Source of the DNA: Amphibacillus marinus
GTDB lineage: Bacteria > Bacillota > Bacilli > Bacillales > Amphibacillaceae
Reading direction: 5' to 3'
DNA: 64,000 nucleotides
Assembly (NCBI RefSeq): GCF_900110345.1
Contig: NZ_FODJ01000009.1
Span: forward strand, 1 to 64,000
The position numbers were made by a program, and so were the translations under genes. Below the pieces are notes generated by a model, which saw only the letters and a list, made by a program, of their open reading frames with translations, was not told the origin of the DNA and did no database searches. Below, in pieces: positions 38,042 through 46,440 of the stretch; positions within the stretch are counted from its first letter, which is position 1, and every line of letters starts with the position of its first letter.

Positions 38042-39484
38042 ATGATGAAATACTTACAAAGGCTTGGGCGATCACTGATGCTACCCGTAGCAGTTTTACC
38101 GGCAGCTGCTGTCTTAATGGGTTTTGGCTATTGGTTAGATCCTAGTGGTTGGGGAGAGGGCAATGCTATTTCAGCTTTTTTAATTGGTGCGGGTTCATCA
38201 ATAATAGATAATATACCAGTACTTTTCGCTGTTGGTGTTGCACTGGGAATGTCTAAAGAGAAAGATGGATCGGCAGCGCTTAGTGGACTAATTGGCTTTC
38301 TTATTATTACCAACTTATTATCACCTGATAGAGTGGCTCTGCTGCAAGGAAGTGAAGCAGTATCACCGGCTTTTGACAGTATTGGAAATGCGTTTGTTGG
38401 AATGATCTCTGGTCTTGTTGCAGCCGTTATGTATAATCGCTTTCATCAGGTCAAGCTACCAGATGCTCTTGCATTCTTCAGTGGGAAACGCTCAGTCCCA
38501 ATTATGACAGCTGTATCCATGTTAGGTGTATCGGCTATTATGTTCTTTATATGGCCAGTCGTATTCGAGGGACTCGTAAATTTTGGTGAAGCAATTAGTG
38601 GTTTAGGGGCCTTTGGTGCTGGGATATATGGTTTCGCTAACCGATTACTTATTCCGACTGGCTTACACCATGCCTTAAACCAGGTGTTTTGGTTTGATAT
38701 GGTTGGCATTGATGATATCGGTAAATTCTGGTCTGGTGAAGGCGTTCTTGGTGTAACAGGTATGTATCAGGCTGGCTTCTTCCCAGTGATGATGTTTGGA
38801 TTACCAGCTGCCTGTTTAGCAATGTATCATACAGCAAAGTCAGAAAATAAAAAGAAGGTGGCAGCATTAATGTTTGCCGCTGCTTTTGCCGCATTTCTTA
38901 CGGGTGTGACAGAGCCGATTGAGTTTTCGTTTATGTTTGCCGCTCCAGTATTGTTTTTAATTCATGCTTTATTAAGCGGTGTATCACTTATGGTAGCTGC
39001 GCTGTTTAATTGGACAGCGGGGTTCGGTTTTAGTGCTGGGTTTATTGATTTTTTCCTCAGCTCACGATTACCGTTAGCTAACAATCCTTATATGCTAATT
39101 ATACAGGGACTTGTATTTGCAATTATTTACTATGTTGTTTTTCGGGTAGTGATCATAACGTTTGATTTAAAAACACCAGGTCGTGGCATCGAGGAAACTG
39201 AGGACGATGAAGTTGGTGCTGATTCTAGTCGTGCTCCAGATAAGCACAAAACCATGGCAACAGTGATCTATCAAGCGCTCGGTGGTGATGACAATGTAGT
39301 GTCAGTTGACAACTGTATTACGCGCTTGCGGCTAGAGGTAAAGGATATGGCATTAGTTGATCAGAATAGAATTAAACGCACAGGTGTACCTGGTATTAAT
39401 GTTATTGATGATTACAACATCCAAGTTGTCGTTGGGACACAGGTTGAATCAGTTGCCAATGTCATTTATAAAATGAGAAAATAG
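38042..39484 (+). CDS. nagP: PTS EIICB permease, N-acetylglucosamine type (NagP-like)
   Basis: The protein of 480 residues has an EIIC domain (~1-370; LQRLGRSLMLPVAVLPAAA, GMSKEKDGSAALSG, PTGLHHALNQVFW, GVTEPIEFSFMF) and a C-terminal EIIB domain with the phospho-cysteine in DNCITRLRLEV. The family covers glucose and GlcNAc permeases. The dre-like operator overlapping its promoter points to GlcNAc, as for B. subtilis nagP. It lacks EIIA. The frame extends upstream to 37967, but GGGGG eight bases before ATG 38042 and the family start support this choice. It is a single-gene unit. Confidence 0.82.
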   Translation: MMKYLQRLGRSLMLPVAVLPAAAVLMGFGYWLDPSGWGEGNAISAFLIGAGSSIIDNIPVLFAVGVALGMSKEKDGSAALSGLIGFLIITNLLSPDRVALLQGSEAVSPAFDSIGNAFVGMISGLVAAVMYNRFHQVKLPDALAFFSGKRSVPIMTAVSMLGVSAIMFFIWPVVFEGLVNFGEAISGLGAFGAGIYGFANRLLIPTGLHHALNQVFWFDMVGIDDIGKFWSGEGVLGVTGMYQAGFFPVMMFGLPAACLAMYHTAKSENKKKVAALMFAAAFAAFLTGVTEPIEFSFMFAAPVLFLIHALLSGVSLMVAALFNWTAGFGFSAGFIDFFLSSRLPLANNPYMLIIQGLVFAIIYYVVFRVVIITFDLKTPGRGIEETEDDEVGADSSRAPDKHKTMATVIYQALGGDDNVVSVDNCITRLRLEVKDMALVDQNRIKRTGVPGINVIDDYNIQVVVGTQVESVANVIYKMRK

Positions 39485-39533
39485 CTAACCCATATTCGCT
39501 ACTTATCAGTATTGCAAGTTAATTGTGGGCATA

Positions 39534-39579
39534 ATAAACCCCAGAAGTTAGCTAAATAAAGCTAACTTCTGGGGTTTAT
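39534..39579. terminator. Bidirectional terminator between nagP and the alkyltransferase-like gene
   Basis: A perfect 20-bp stem (39534-39553 with 39560-39579; core ACCCCAGAAGTTAGCT) closes on a six-base loop. A and T runs lie at the stem base on both sides. Confidence 0.85.
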
Positions 39580-39601
39580 CTTTTAACGTGTATGGAGATG
39601 G

Positions 39602-39886
39602 TTAATAAACAATCTTCCCGCCATTAGTAACATTGACACCTTCCTGCCGCAATCTGAGAATTTGTGTATCCCGTGCCTCGCCTGCTGGAAGAGATACTTG
39701 GTGTTGTGCATTAACAACTCGATGCCAAGGTAAATTGTATTTTTTGCTTGATGAATGGAGGATTCGTGCCACTTGTCTAGCTCCTCGTGGATTGCCAGCT
39801 TCCTTTGCGATATCACCGTAGCTTCTAACTGTGCCACTTGGAATCGTTTGTATAAGCTCAATCACTTTCTCAGTAAATGGGTTCAT
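39602..39886 (-). CDS. Alkyltransferase-like (ATL) DNA-repair protein
   Basis: The 94-residue protein matches the DNA-binding domain of O6-alkylguanine alkyltransferases: IPSGTVRSYGDIAKEAGNP, GARQVARIL and PWHRVVNAQ. In active enzymes the motif is PCHRV; here Trp replaces the acceptor Cys. This is the mark of ATL proteins, which bind alkylated guanine and hand it to nucleotide excision repair without removing the alkyl group. Length fits ATLs (about 90-110). It ends at the bidirectional terminator and follows the MerR gene on the same strand. Confidence 0.88.
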   Translation of the reverse strand: MNPFTEKVIELIQTIPSGTVRSYGDIAKEAGNPRGARQVARILHSSSKKYNLPWHRVVNAQHQVSLPAGEARDTQILRLRQEGVNVTNGGKIVY

Positions 39887-39939
39887 GCTATACCTCGCCT
39901 TCTAATGCGTTAATTAATACTATAAGATCAGCATTGGAC

Positions 39940-40686
39940 CTAACGATAATAACCATAGCTACCGAGTTGTGGGATCTGCCAAAGAGAGTCTTCAGTCGTG
40001 ACCAAGCTTAGCAGTTCATTGACTGCTGGCATTGCTTTAGCTCTGGCTACTAAACTCTCGTCAATATAATGCAATGTTTTTTGTGCCAGTTCTTTTGCTC
40101 GTTTAAAATGATTGTTTTCTGTCTCTGCTAATACTTCACGAACAACAGCTAACGACCATGCTGCCTTTGACACGGTGCGAATAATTAAGATGCGTTTAAT
40201 ATCTTCAGGAGTGTAATAACGATAACCGCTTTCTTGATCTCTTAATGGGCTAATAAGCTCTTCCTTTTCCCAATGTCGAATGGCGGAAGTAGCAACCCGT
40301 GCTATTCCAGCAACTTCACCAATCTTATAACAGCTCTTCTTCGTTCTACTTTTCGAAAACCATTCGACCTCATCTAGATCAAGCAACTGGACAATATGCT
40401 CAGCTGCAGCTCTATCTTCTTGTAATCGAGCGTGCTGCTCATTAATGAGCCAGAGTCCCTTAACAATTTCCCCAGCCTGAACTAATGGCATAAACTCGCG
40501 GACAAGCTTCATACCAAAGCCAATATTTAAATTGACAATACATTTGAAGTAGGCAAAGTGAAGTACTGAGTATTGTCGATAACCATTAGCTGCTCGTTTT
40601 ACCTCTGGTACTAAACCCCATTCCTCATAATGCTTTAGCGTACTTGTACTTACATGACAAGCACGAGCAATCTCAATCCCCTTCAT
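39940..40686 (-). CDS. MerR-family regulator with two MerR helix-turn-helix domains
   Basis: The 248-residue protein has two MerR-type winged helices. The first is at ~1-70 (GIEIARACHVSTSTLKHYEE, ANGYRQYS) and the second at ~118-185 (YKIGEVAGIARVATSAIRHW, SGYRYYTPEDIKRI). Helical segments follow each. Normal MerR proteins have one such domain and dimerise through a coiled coil, so this looks like an internal duplication or fusion. It diverges from a DrrAB-type exporter, whose promoter has a MerR-like 20-bp spacer. It follows AGGAGCTGATC. The inducer is unknown. Confidence 0.82.
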   Translation of the reverse strand: MKGIEIARACHVSTSTLKHYEEWGLVPEVKRAANGYRQYSVLHFAYFKCIVNLNIGFGMKLVREFMPLVQAGEIVKGLWLINEQHARLQEDRAAAEHIVQLLDLDEVEWFSKSRTKKSCYKIGEVAGIARVATSAIRHWEKEELISPLRDQESGYRYYTPEDIKRILIIRTVSKAAWSLAVVREVLAETENNHFKRAKELAQKTLHYIDESLVARAKAMPAVNELLSLVTTEDSLWQIPQLGSYGYYR

Positions 40687-40759
40687 TAGGATCAGCTCCT
40701 ATTTAAATAATCCTTAGATTAACATTATAGCTAAACATTAAAGTACATGGTAGGTTTTA

Positions 40760-40791
40760 TTGTGAAATTTAAATTGATAAAGAATTATAAT
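40760..40791 (+). promoter_or_regulatory. MerR-type promoter of the ABC exporter operon
   Basis: TTGTGA (40760-40765) and TATAAT (40786-40791) are separated by 20 bp, longer than the normal 17. That spacing is the signature of MerR-activated promoters. The spacer contains the palindrome AATTTAAATT (40766-40775). Confidence 0.5.
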
Positions 40792-40884
40792 AGTACAAAC
40801 TTTAGCATTTGCATGAATGTAGTAAATTAGAGGGGTAAGTGAAAAAAGATTAGCTTTACAAATTTATTGATGGGGTGACGTTCG

Positions 40885-41814
40885 ATGTATGCGATAAAAG
40901 CAAAAAAATTAAAGAAAACATATGGGGATTTCACAGCAGTAAATGGCATTGATTTAACTGTCAAAAAAGGATCGATTTTTGCTTTTTTAGGACCAAATGG
41001 TGCAGGAAAAACGACGACCATTCGGATGCTAGCAACACTTATTAAACCAGATCAAGGCGAAGCAAGCTTATTTGGCTATGATTTAATCAAGCAGTCTAAA
41101 GCTGTTCGACAGCGTATTAGTTTAACCGGTCAATATGCATCTATCGATGAAGCCTTAACTGGTCAAGAGAACTTAATCTTGATTGCAAGGTTATTAGGTT
41201 TTTCAGTTGGAAAAGCAAAGCAGAGAGCCAGTGAGCTTCTTGAATCATTTGGCCTTGATGATGCAGCAAAGAGGCAAGTCAAGACTTATTCTGGCGGGAT
41301 GCGTCGACGACTAGATATTGCAGCAAGTCTGATTGTTACACCGGAGTTACTTTTCTTAGATGAACCGACAACAGGGCTGGATCCTCGCAGTCGGAGTCAG
41401 GTTTGGCAAGTCGTCCAAGCCTTAGCAGAGGCAGGTACAACGATACTATTAACAACACAGTATTTAGAAGAGGCGGATCAACTCGCTGACCATATTGCTG
41501 TTATAAACAAAGGGCGTATCGTGGCAGAGGGGACAGCTGCTCAATTAAAATCGTCGCTTGGTTCAGGCGTGCTAACTTTACAGCTAGCGAATCAAGCTGA
41601 CCTCATGCATGCACGTTCGTTATTAGCAGGTAATCAAGACATTGAAAAGATCACAGATGCGAAGGAAGGAGAGCTCAGGATCAAGCTTAAGCAACCACAG
41701 ATAGCAACACAGTTACTCGTAGAATTAGGGCAAGCTGGGATTAAAGTACCTGAATTCTCCCTTGGTCAGCCAAGTCTTGATGAAGTCTTTTTAGCATTAA
41801 CAGAAGAAAGATAG
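40885..41814 (+). CDS. ABC exporter ATPase, daunorubicin-resistance (DrrA) type
   Basis: The 309-residue ABC ATPase has Walker A GPNGAGKTTTIRML, Q-loop GQYASID, signature YSGGMRRRLDIA, Walker B LLFLDEPTTGLD and a switch histidine region near LLTTQYLEEADQLADH. The sequence and the ~100-residue C-terminal extension match DrrA-family drug exporters. With the permease 11 bp downstream it forms a two-gene exporter. Divergent tandem MerR regulation suggests it is induced by a toxic compound. Confidence 0.88.
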   Translation: MYAIKAKKLKKTYGDFTAVNGIDLTVKKGSIFAFLGPNGAGKTTTIRMLATLIKPDQGEASLFGYDLIKQSKAVRQRISLTGQYASIDEALTGQENLILIARLLGFSVGKAKQRASELLESFGLDDAAKRQVKTYSGGMRRRLDIAASLIVTPELLFLDEPTTGLDPRSRSQVWQVVQALAEAGTTILLTTQYLEEADQLADHIAVINKGRIVAEGTAAQLKSSLGSGVLTLQLANQADLMHARSLLAGNQDIEKITDAKEGELRIKLKQPQIATQLLVELGQAGIKVPEFSLGQPSLDEVFLALTEER

Positions 41815-41825
41815 GGGGAGAGACA

Positions 41826-42650
41826 ATGAAACAATCGAAAATCAATACGAATCAGTTACGAGCAGTCTTAACCAAACAGGAACGTCCAGAACCACCAAAT
41901 CCGCTTTATGCAATTACAACTTTCTCATGGCGAGCGCTATTAAAAATAAAACGACACCCTGAGCAATTACTTGACGTTGCAGCACTACCAATCCTGTTTC
42001 TATTAATGTTTACTTATTTGTTTGGCGGTGCCATTGCAGGTTCGTCTCGTGAATATTTACAATTTATTTTACCAGGGATACTTGTCCAAACAGTCACACA
42101 AATTACCATGTATACGGGAATGGATTTAAACAAAGATATTCAAAAGGGCTTTTTTGATCGCCTGCGCACCTTACCAATTTGGCTTCCATCATCATTACTC
42201 GGATCATTACTAGTGGACTCCTTTCGCTATCTAATTGCATCGACAGTGATGGTTAGTTTTTCGCTTTTATTAGGTTTCCGACCACAGGGTGGGGTAGTAG
42301 GTGTTATTAGCGCAATTGCCTTAATTCTAGTGTTCTGCTTTAGTCTATCTTGGGTGTGGAATACGTTGGCTTTGTTAATGCGTTCGGAACAATCGTTAAT
42401 GATGTTGAGCATGATGGTAATTTTTCCGTTAACCTTTTTAAGTAGTGCTTTCGTTGACCCAACTACAATGCCAACGTTCCTAGAAAATGTGGTTAAGTAC
42501 AATCCGGTTTCTATTCTTGTTGATGCAGTTAGAGGTCTGATGCATGGGAATGTTGAGCTAGCGAATATCGGTTTGGTGTTTTTATCTTCGGTCATTATCA
42601 TTATTATTTTCGCACCACTTACACTTTTTCTGTACCGTCGAAGAAAATGA
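41826..42650 (+). CDS. ABC-2 type permease, DrrB-like
   Basis: The 274-residue membrane protein has six predicted TM segments. The family signature is near the second half of the first block (FILPGILVQTVTQITMYTGMD, then DIQKGFFDRLRTLPI), and the C-terminal part contains FLENVVKYNPVSILVDAVRGL. These mark ABC-2 permeases of the DrrB type. It partners the upstream ATPase to export a drug-like or lipid substrate. A strong terminator follows. Confidence 0.87.
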   Translation: MKQSKINTNQLRAVLTKQERPEPPNPLYAITTFSWRALLKIKRHPEQLLDVAALPILFLLMFTYLFGGAIAGSSREYLQFILPGILVQTVTQITMYTGMDLNKDIQKGFFDRLRTLPIWLPSSLLGSLLVDSFRYLIASTVMVSFSLLLGFRPQGGVVGVISAIALILVFCFSLSWVWNTLALLMRSEQSLMMLSMMVIFPLTFLSSAFVDPTTMPTFLENVVKYNPVSILVDAVRGLMHGNVELANIGLVFLSSVIIIIIFAPLTLFLYRRRK

Positions 42651-42677
42651 GCTAGGATTCTTTCCTAGCTTTTTTTT
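42651..42677 (+). terminator. Terminator of the ABC exporter operon
   Basis: GCTAGGA (42651-42657) pairs with TCCTAGC (42663-42669), followed by eight T. Confidence 0.85.
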
Positions 42678-42762
42678 GTCAAAAAATCTAACAATTTTGT
42701 ACTGTAACAAGTTAAATCGGGTATAATTAAATAGGAACAGTGACAAATTAATTTTTGTGTCA

Positions 42763-42819
42763 ACTGGTATAGACAACTATATATGTTGTCGTTATAATGG
42801 ATATGTAGAAGCGTTTACA
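42763..42819 (+). promoter_or_regulatory. Promoter of the Ula-type PTS operon with dre operator and cre box
   Basis: The dre-like site ACTGGTATAGACAACT (42763-42778) contains the -35 TAGACA (42770-42775). A 17-bp spacer and TATAAT (42793-42798) follow. A cre-like TAGAAGCGTTTACA (42806-42819, 12 of 14) lies just downstream, where CcpA would block elongation. The dre site links this operon to the NagR-like gene at its far end. Confidence 0.72.
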
Positions 42820-42836
42820 TTAAGGAGGTGCCCAAA

Positions 42837-43265
42837 TTGTTAGCAGAATTATTACCTAAATCCCACATTCAAGAGATTAAGTCAGTTGCTAGCTGGGAGA
42901 AAGCGATTGAGTTAGCTAGTGAACCATTATTGAAATTCGGCTTTATCGAGGAAACCTATGTTAAGAATATGATTAAAAGTGTGGAGCAGAATGGTCCATA
43001 CATTGTTTTAATGGATTATTTTGCTTTACCACATGCTGAAGCGGGGAATGGTGTTAATAGGCTTGGTATGGCATTACTAAAATTAACAGAGCCGGTAGAC
43101 TTGAAGGGAAATCCAGTGACAGTATTGTTAGTGTTAGCAGCAGAGGATGCAGACAGTCATATTGGTGCGTTGCGAGAGATCTCGCAAGTGTTAGCTGACG
43201 AAGACAATTATCAACAATTCATCAATGGGAGCATTGATGATATTCATCAGCTTTTAACAGGTTGA
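42837..43265 (+). CDS. PTS EIIA component, ascorbate/fructose-mannitol superfamily
   Basis: The 142-residue EIIA has the active histidine in DYFALPHAEAGNG and the DADSHIGALREISQVL segment common to UlaC/SgaA-type EIIA proteins. It receives phosphate from HPr and passes it to the small EIIB downstream. TTG 42837 is chosen because AAGGAGG (42822-42828) lies eight bases before it; the GTG at 42828 overlaps that site. It is the first gene of a four-gene operon (A, B, C, UPF0309). Confidence 0.85.
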   Translation: MLAELLPKSHIQEIKSVASWEKAIELASEPLLKFGFIEETYVKNMIKSVEQNGPYIVLMDYFALPHAEAGNGVNRLGMALLKLTEPVDLKGNPVTVLLVLAAEDADSHIGALREISQVLADEDNYQQFINGSIDDIHQLLTG

Positions 43266-43312
43266 ATAGAGAGAAAATCTCTTTCACATAATAACGGGAA
43301 AGGAGGGTTATG

Positions 43313-43588
43313 ATGAAATTATTAGCAGTTTGTGGCTTTGGTGTTGGGTCATCAATGGTTTTAAAAATGTCGATTGAAAAAGCTTGTAAGGAGCGCGGCG
43401 TTGAGTGTGAGGTTGAAAATACTGACGTCAGCTCAGCAAAGGGAACAGATGCAGATGCGGTCTTTACTTCATTTGAATTAGGCGAAGAGCTAAAGTCTAG
43501 CGTTAAATGTCCGGTTTTTTCCATTAAACGGTACATGGATAAAGCGGAAGTGGGACAAGCTGTCGATGCCTTTCTTGAGCAAAGGTAA
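43313..43588 (+). CDS. PTS EIIB component, ascorbate (UlaB/SgaB) type
   Basis: The small EIIB of about 91 residues starts MKLLAVCGFGVGSSMVLKMS. The cysteine in CGFGVGSS is the phosphorylation site, as in UlaB. It lies between the EIIA gene and the EIIC gene and completes the phosphate relay. AAAGGAGG precedes a double ATG (43310 and 43313); the second has better spacing. Confidence 0.88.
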   Translation: MKLLAVCGFGVGSSMVLKMSIEKACKERGVECEVENTDVSSAKGTDADAVFTSFELGEELKSSVKCPVFSIKRYMDKAEVGQAVDAFLEQR

Positions 43589-43623
43589 GACAGAATAAGT
43601 TTACAATAAGAGGAGGTTTTTAA

Positions 43624-44886
43624 ATGGGCTTTGTTACAGACAATATATTGCGGAACCCGCCGATACTATTAGGCTTAATTGCAATGCTGGGTTTAATTGT
43701 ACAAAGGAAAAATATTGCCGAAATTATTAAAGGCGCCTTAACGGCAGCCTTTGGTATGATCATTCTAGATGCAGGGGTTGGGCTCATTGTTGGTACAATC
43801 GCACCGATTAATGCTGCTTTTCAAGAAGTAGTGGCAGGAGATATTGCAGTTGGTGAAACGTTAAATGATGCAACATTCACGGCATCATATGGTGGTGACG
43901 TAGGGCTGGCGATGTTTCTAGGCTTAATTCTTCATTTATTAATCGCACGCTTTACGAAAGTAAAAACCATTTTCTTAACGGGTCACATGCTTTGGTGGTT
44001 CCCATTTATTTTTGTGGCCGCAGGTGTTGAAGGTGGTCTAAGTGGCGTAACGTTAATTGTATTTGGTGCTGTTCTTTCAGCATTATATTGGTCATTTATG
44101 CCGTGGTTAATGCGTAAATATGTCTGGGCAGTTACTGAGGATGAATCCTTCCTGATTGGCCACCCAACTGGCGTGTTAAGCTTAGTGTCGGGCTTTGTTG
44201 CAAAACGGTTTGGAAATAAAGCAAATTCAACTGAAGATTTAAATGTACCGAAGAATCTATCGTTTTTTAGAGAAATTTCTATTACGGGTGGCATTGTTGT
44301 CTTTTTAATGTATGTTGTTGTTTGGTTTATTGAGCCCTCTATTGCAGCAGAGGGGGAAAATGCCTTTTTCCTTGGCATTAATCAAGGCTTAACCTTTGGT
44401 GCGGGCTTGTTAATTATGCTTTATGGTGTTCGGATGCTGATTAATCAAATCATTCCAGCCTTCCAAGGTATTTCTGAGAAGTTAATTCCTGGTGCAGTTC
44501 CTGCGTTAGATGTGCCAATTATCTTTAACTATAAGCCTAACGCTGTTATTATTGGATTTATTGCTGCAATGATTACGTCAACCATTATGATTGTCATTGC
44601 TAACACCTTTAATATTTTTGGCGTCATCCTAATACCATTGGTTATCACTTCATTTTTTGAATGTGGTGGTGCAGCAGTTATTGGTGAAGGCCAAGGTGGT
44701 CAGCGTGGCGCAATCATTGGGACAGCAGTTGCTTCTATTGTTATGGTTGGCTTAATGGGGATATCGGTTATTGTCTACAGTTCGACGATTCAAAATTGGA
44801 TGCTTGTCTTTGGCGGTAACGACTTTTCTTTGTTTGGTCCAATTGCAAGCTGGTTAGCTAATCTATTTTCAGGAGTTGCTGGATAA
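43624..44886 (+). CDS. PTS EIIC component, UlaA/SgaT family
   Basis: The 420-residue membrane permease has about ten hydrophobic segments. Family features are the N-terminal ILRNPPILLGLIAMLGLIVQ, then GHMLWWFPFIFVAAGVEGG, IPAFQGISEKLIPGAVPALD and FFECGGAAVIGEGQGGQRGA. UlaA carries L-ascorbate in E. coli, but no ascorbate catabolic gene is present here. The operon instead has a UPF0309 SIS protein and a dre operator, so an amino-sugar-related substrate is possible. AGAGGAGG lies ahead of the ATG. Confidence 0.88.
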   Translation: MGFVTDNILRNPPILLGLIAMLGLIVQRKNIAEIIKGALTAAFGMIILDAGVGLIVGTIAPINAAFQEVVAGDIAVGETLNDATFTASYGGDVGLAMFLGLILHLLIARFTKVKTIFLTGHMLWWFPFIFVAAGVEGGLSGVTLIVFGAVLSALYWSFMPWLMRKYVWAVTEDESFLIGHPTGVLSLVSGFVAKRFGNKANSTEDLNVPKNLSFFREISITGGIVVFLMYVVVWFIEPSIAAEGENAFFLGINQGLTFGAGLLIMLYGVRMLINQIIPAFQGISEKLIPGAVPALDVPIIFNYKPNAVIIGFIAAMITSTIMIVIANTFNIFGVILIPLVITSFFECGGAAVIGEGQGGQRGAIIGTAVASIVMVGLMGISVIVYSSTIQNWMLVFGGNDFSLFGPIASWLANLFSGVAG

Positions 44887-44888
44887 CC

Positions 44889-45626
44889 ATGTTTCAATAC
44901 TTTGATAAGATTCGTACAATTCTCCATACAGTAGAGCAAGAGCAACATGAACAAATTAATCAAGCCGCAGAATTAATAACAGAAGCGATTAATAAGAAGT
45001 GTGCGATCTTTGCTTTTGGGGCAAGTCATGCCGGCATTTTAACCCAGGAACTATACTTTAGAGCTGGTGGATTAATTAATATTAACCCAATATTCGGAAG
45101 GGAAATTATGCTTGATACCGAGCCTGTCACGCATACGAGTAAGATGGAGCGTATGGTTGGCTATGGTGAGCAGTTAGCTGCTAAGACACCTTTCAAAGAA
45201 GGGGATGTCTTGATCCTTCACTCAGTTTCTGGACGTAACCCTGTTACCATTGAAATGGCGATGATAGCCCAGCAAAAGGGTGTAAAAACAATTGGTATCA
45301 CCAATTTGAGCTATTCAAAAACGGTTTCATCAAGACACCCAAGCGGTGATAATCTCTATCGTTATTGTGATATTGTCATTGATAACCATGGTGATATCGG
45401 CGATGCAACAGTTGAACTACCTGGCCTAGATCAAAAGGTCGCCCCAACATCAACAGTCATTGGTGCCACGATTGTTAATACAATTGTGGCAGAGGTTGTC
45501 CGGAAGCTGGTGGAATTAGGGGATACACCGCCACCAATTTTGTATAGTGCTAATTTAGACGGTGGCGATGCTAGAAATAAAATGCTGTTTGAGCAGTATA
45601 AGGATTCCATTCATTATCGCTTTTAA
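44889..45626 (+). CDS. UPF0309-type SIS-domain protein (phosphosugar isomerase-like)
   Basis: The 245-residue protein has a SIS fold: CAIFAFGASHAGILTQELYFRAGG near the N-terminus, VLILHSVSGRNPVTIEMA with the serine motif, and APTSTVIGATIVNTIV. It matches the uncharacterised UPF0309/COG4821 group, often beside PTS or amino-sugar genes. It may bind or isomerise the sugar phosphate delivered by the adjacent UlaA-type PTS. The start lies two bases after the EIIC stop. The reaction is unknown. Confidence 0.8.
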   Translation: MFQYFDKIRTILHTVEQEQHEQINQAAELITEAINKKCAIFAFGASHAGILTQELYFRAGGLININPIFGREIMLDTEPVTHTSKMERMVGYGEQLAAKTPFKEGDVLILHSVSGRNPVTIEMAMIAQQKGVKTIGITNLSYSKTVSSRHPSGDNLYRYCDIVIDNHGDIGDATVELPGLDQKVAPTSTVIGATIVNTIVAEVVRKLVELGDTPPPILYSANLDGGDARNKMLFEQYKDSIHYRF

Positions 45627-45660
45627 AAAAAGATGAGGAGCATGTGGCTCTTCATCTTTT
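45627..45660. terminator. Bidirectional terminator between the SIS gene and the NagR-like gene
   Basis: A-run plus AGATGAGGAGC pairs with GCTCTTCATCTTTT with one wobble. It overlaps the end of the convergent regulator gene. Confidence 0.75.
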
Positions 45661-46380
45661 CATTTTCATATTAAATTTATATTTATCTGCCCGGTAGGCA
45701 CTCTTGACATATTCAATTGGCGTTTGGTGAGGGTCATTCAAATAAGAGGTACGTTGCATGAGTAAGATAGGGTCGTCCTTTTTAACCTTCAGATATTTCA
45801 TTTCATCCTTGTTGGCAATAGACGCCTCAATAGTTTGCAAACCATAGGAAATATCTAATTGTAGCTGTTCCTCAATATAGGTGTAGAACGATTGTTCTGC
45901 TTGTTTTTCGTCAATATGACCAACTATTTTCTCAGGTGTATAGGTTGTTTCCAAGGCAATGGGCTCATCATCTGCTAATCGTAATCTTTTTATTTCATAA
46001 ATTGGTTCATTACTACCAACTCTTAATTTCTCACTAATTGCGGGCTGATGATTAATTAATTGAATACTAATTAATTGATTTGAAGGGGTCTGATTACGCT
46101 TACGCATGTCCTCGCTAAAGCTTGTTAAGCTGGATAGATCTTGTTCAATTTTCTGTTCGGCAACAAAAGTCCCACGCCCTTTTTGGCGGAATAGAAGCCC
46201 ATCATTAACCATATTATTAATCGCTTGGCGCACAGTCATGCGACTTATATTAAATTGCTCAGCAAATTCTCGCTCGGATGATAAAGCATCTCCAGGCATT
46301 AATTCTTCAGCGATTATTTTCTTTTTTATATATTCTTCAATTTGATAATAAATGGGGATGGGTGAGTTTTTATTAATCAA
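45652..46380 (-). CDS. nagR: GntR/HutC-family regulator, NagR (YvoA)-like
   Basis: The 242-residue protein has a winged helix (~1-75; PIYYQIEEYIKKKI, SSEREFAEQFNISRMTVRQAI, RQKGRGTFVAE) and a UTRA effector domain (~95-238; YEIKRLRLADDEPIALETTY, PILLMQRTSYL). This pattern matches B. subtilis NagR, a repressor released by glucosamine-6- or GlcNAc-6-phosphate. Two dre-like operators lie in the window, at 37974 and 42763. The gene is convergent with the operon that carries one of them. Its ATG follows AGGAGGG. Confidence 0.82.
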   Translation of the reverse strand: MINKNSPIPIYYQIEEYIKKKIIAEELMPGDALSSEREFAEQFNISRMTVRQAINNMVNDGLLFRQKGRGTFVAEQKIEQDLSSLTSFSEDMRKRNQTPSNQLISIQLINHQPAISEKLRVGSNEPIYEIKRLRLADDEPIALETTYTPEKIVGHIDEKQAEQSFYTYIEEQLQLDISYGLQTIEASIANKDEMKYLKVKKDDPILLMQRTSYLNDPHQTPIEYVKSAYRADKYKFNMKMKR

Positions 46381-46440
46381 GTTTAGCCCTCCTTACCTAT
46401 AGCTAGTTTACCAAAAAATCAATGCCTTGTATATCTTGGT

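Noticed and set aside
39583-39861. Alternative minus-strand frame overlapping the ATL gene
   Set aside because: The overlapping frame at 39602-39886 has complete ATL motifs; this one has none.
43983-44378. Minus-strand 131-codon frame opposite the UlaA-type permease
   Set aside because: Antisense shadow without start signals; the plus strand is clearly coding.
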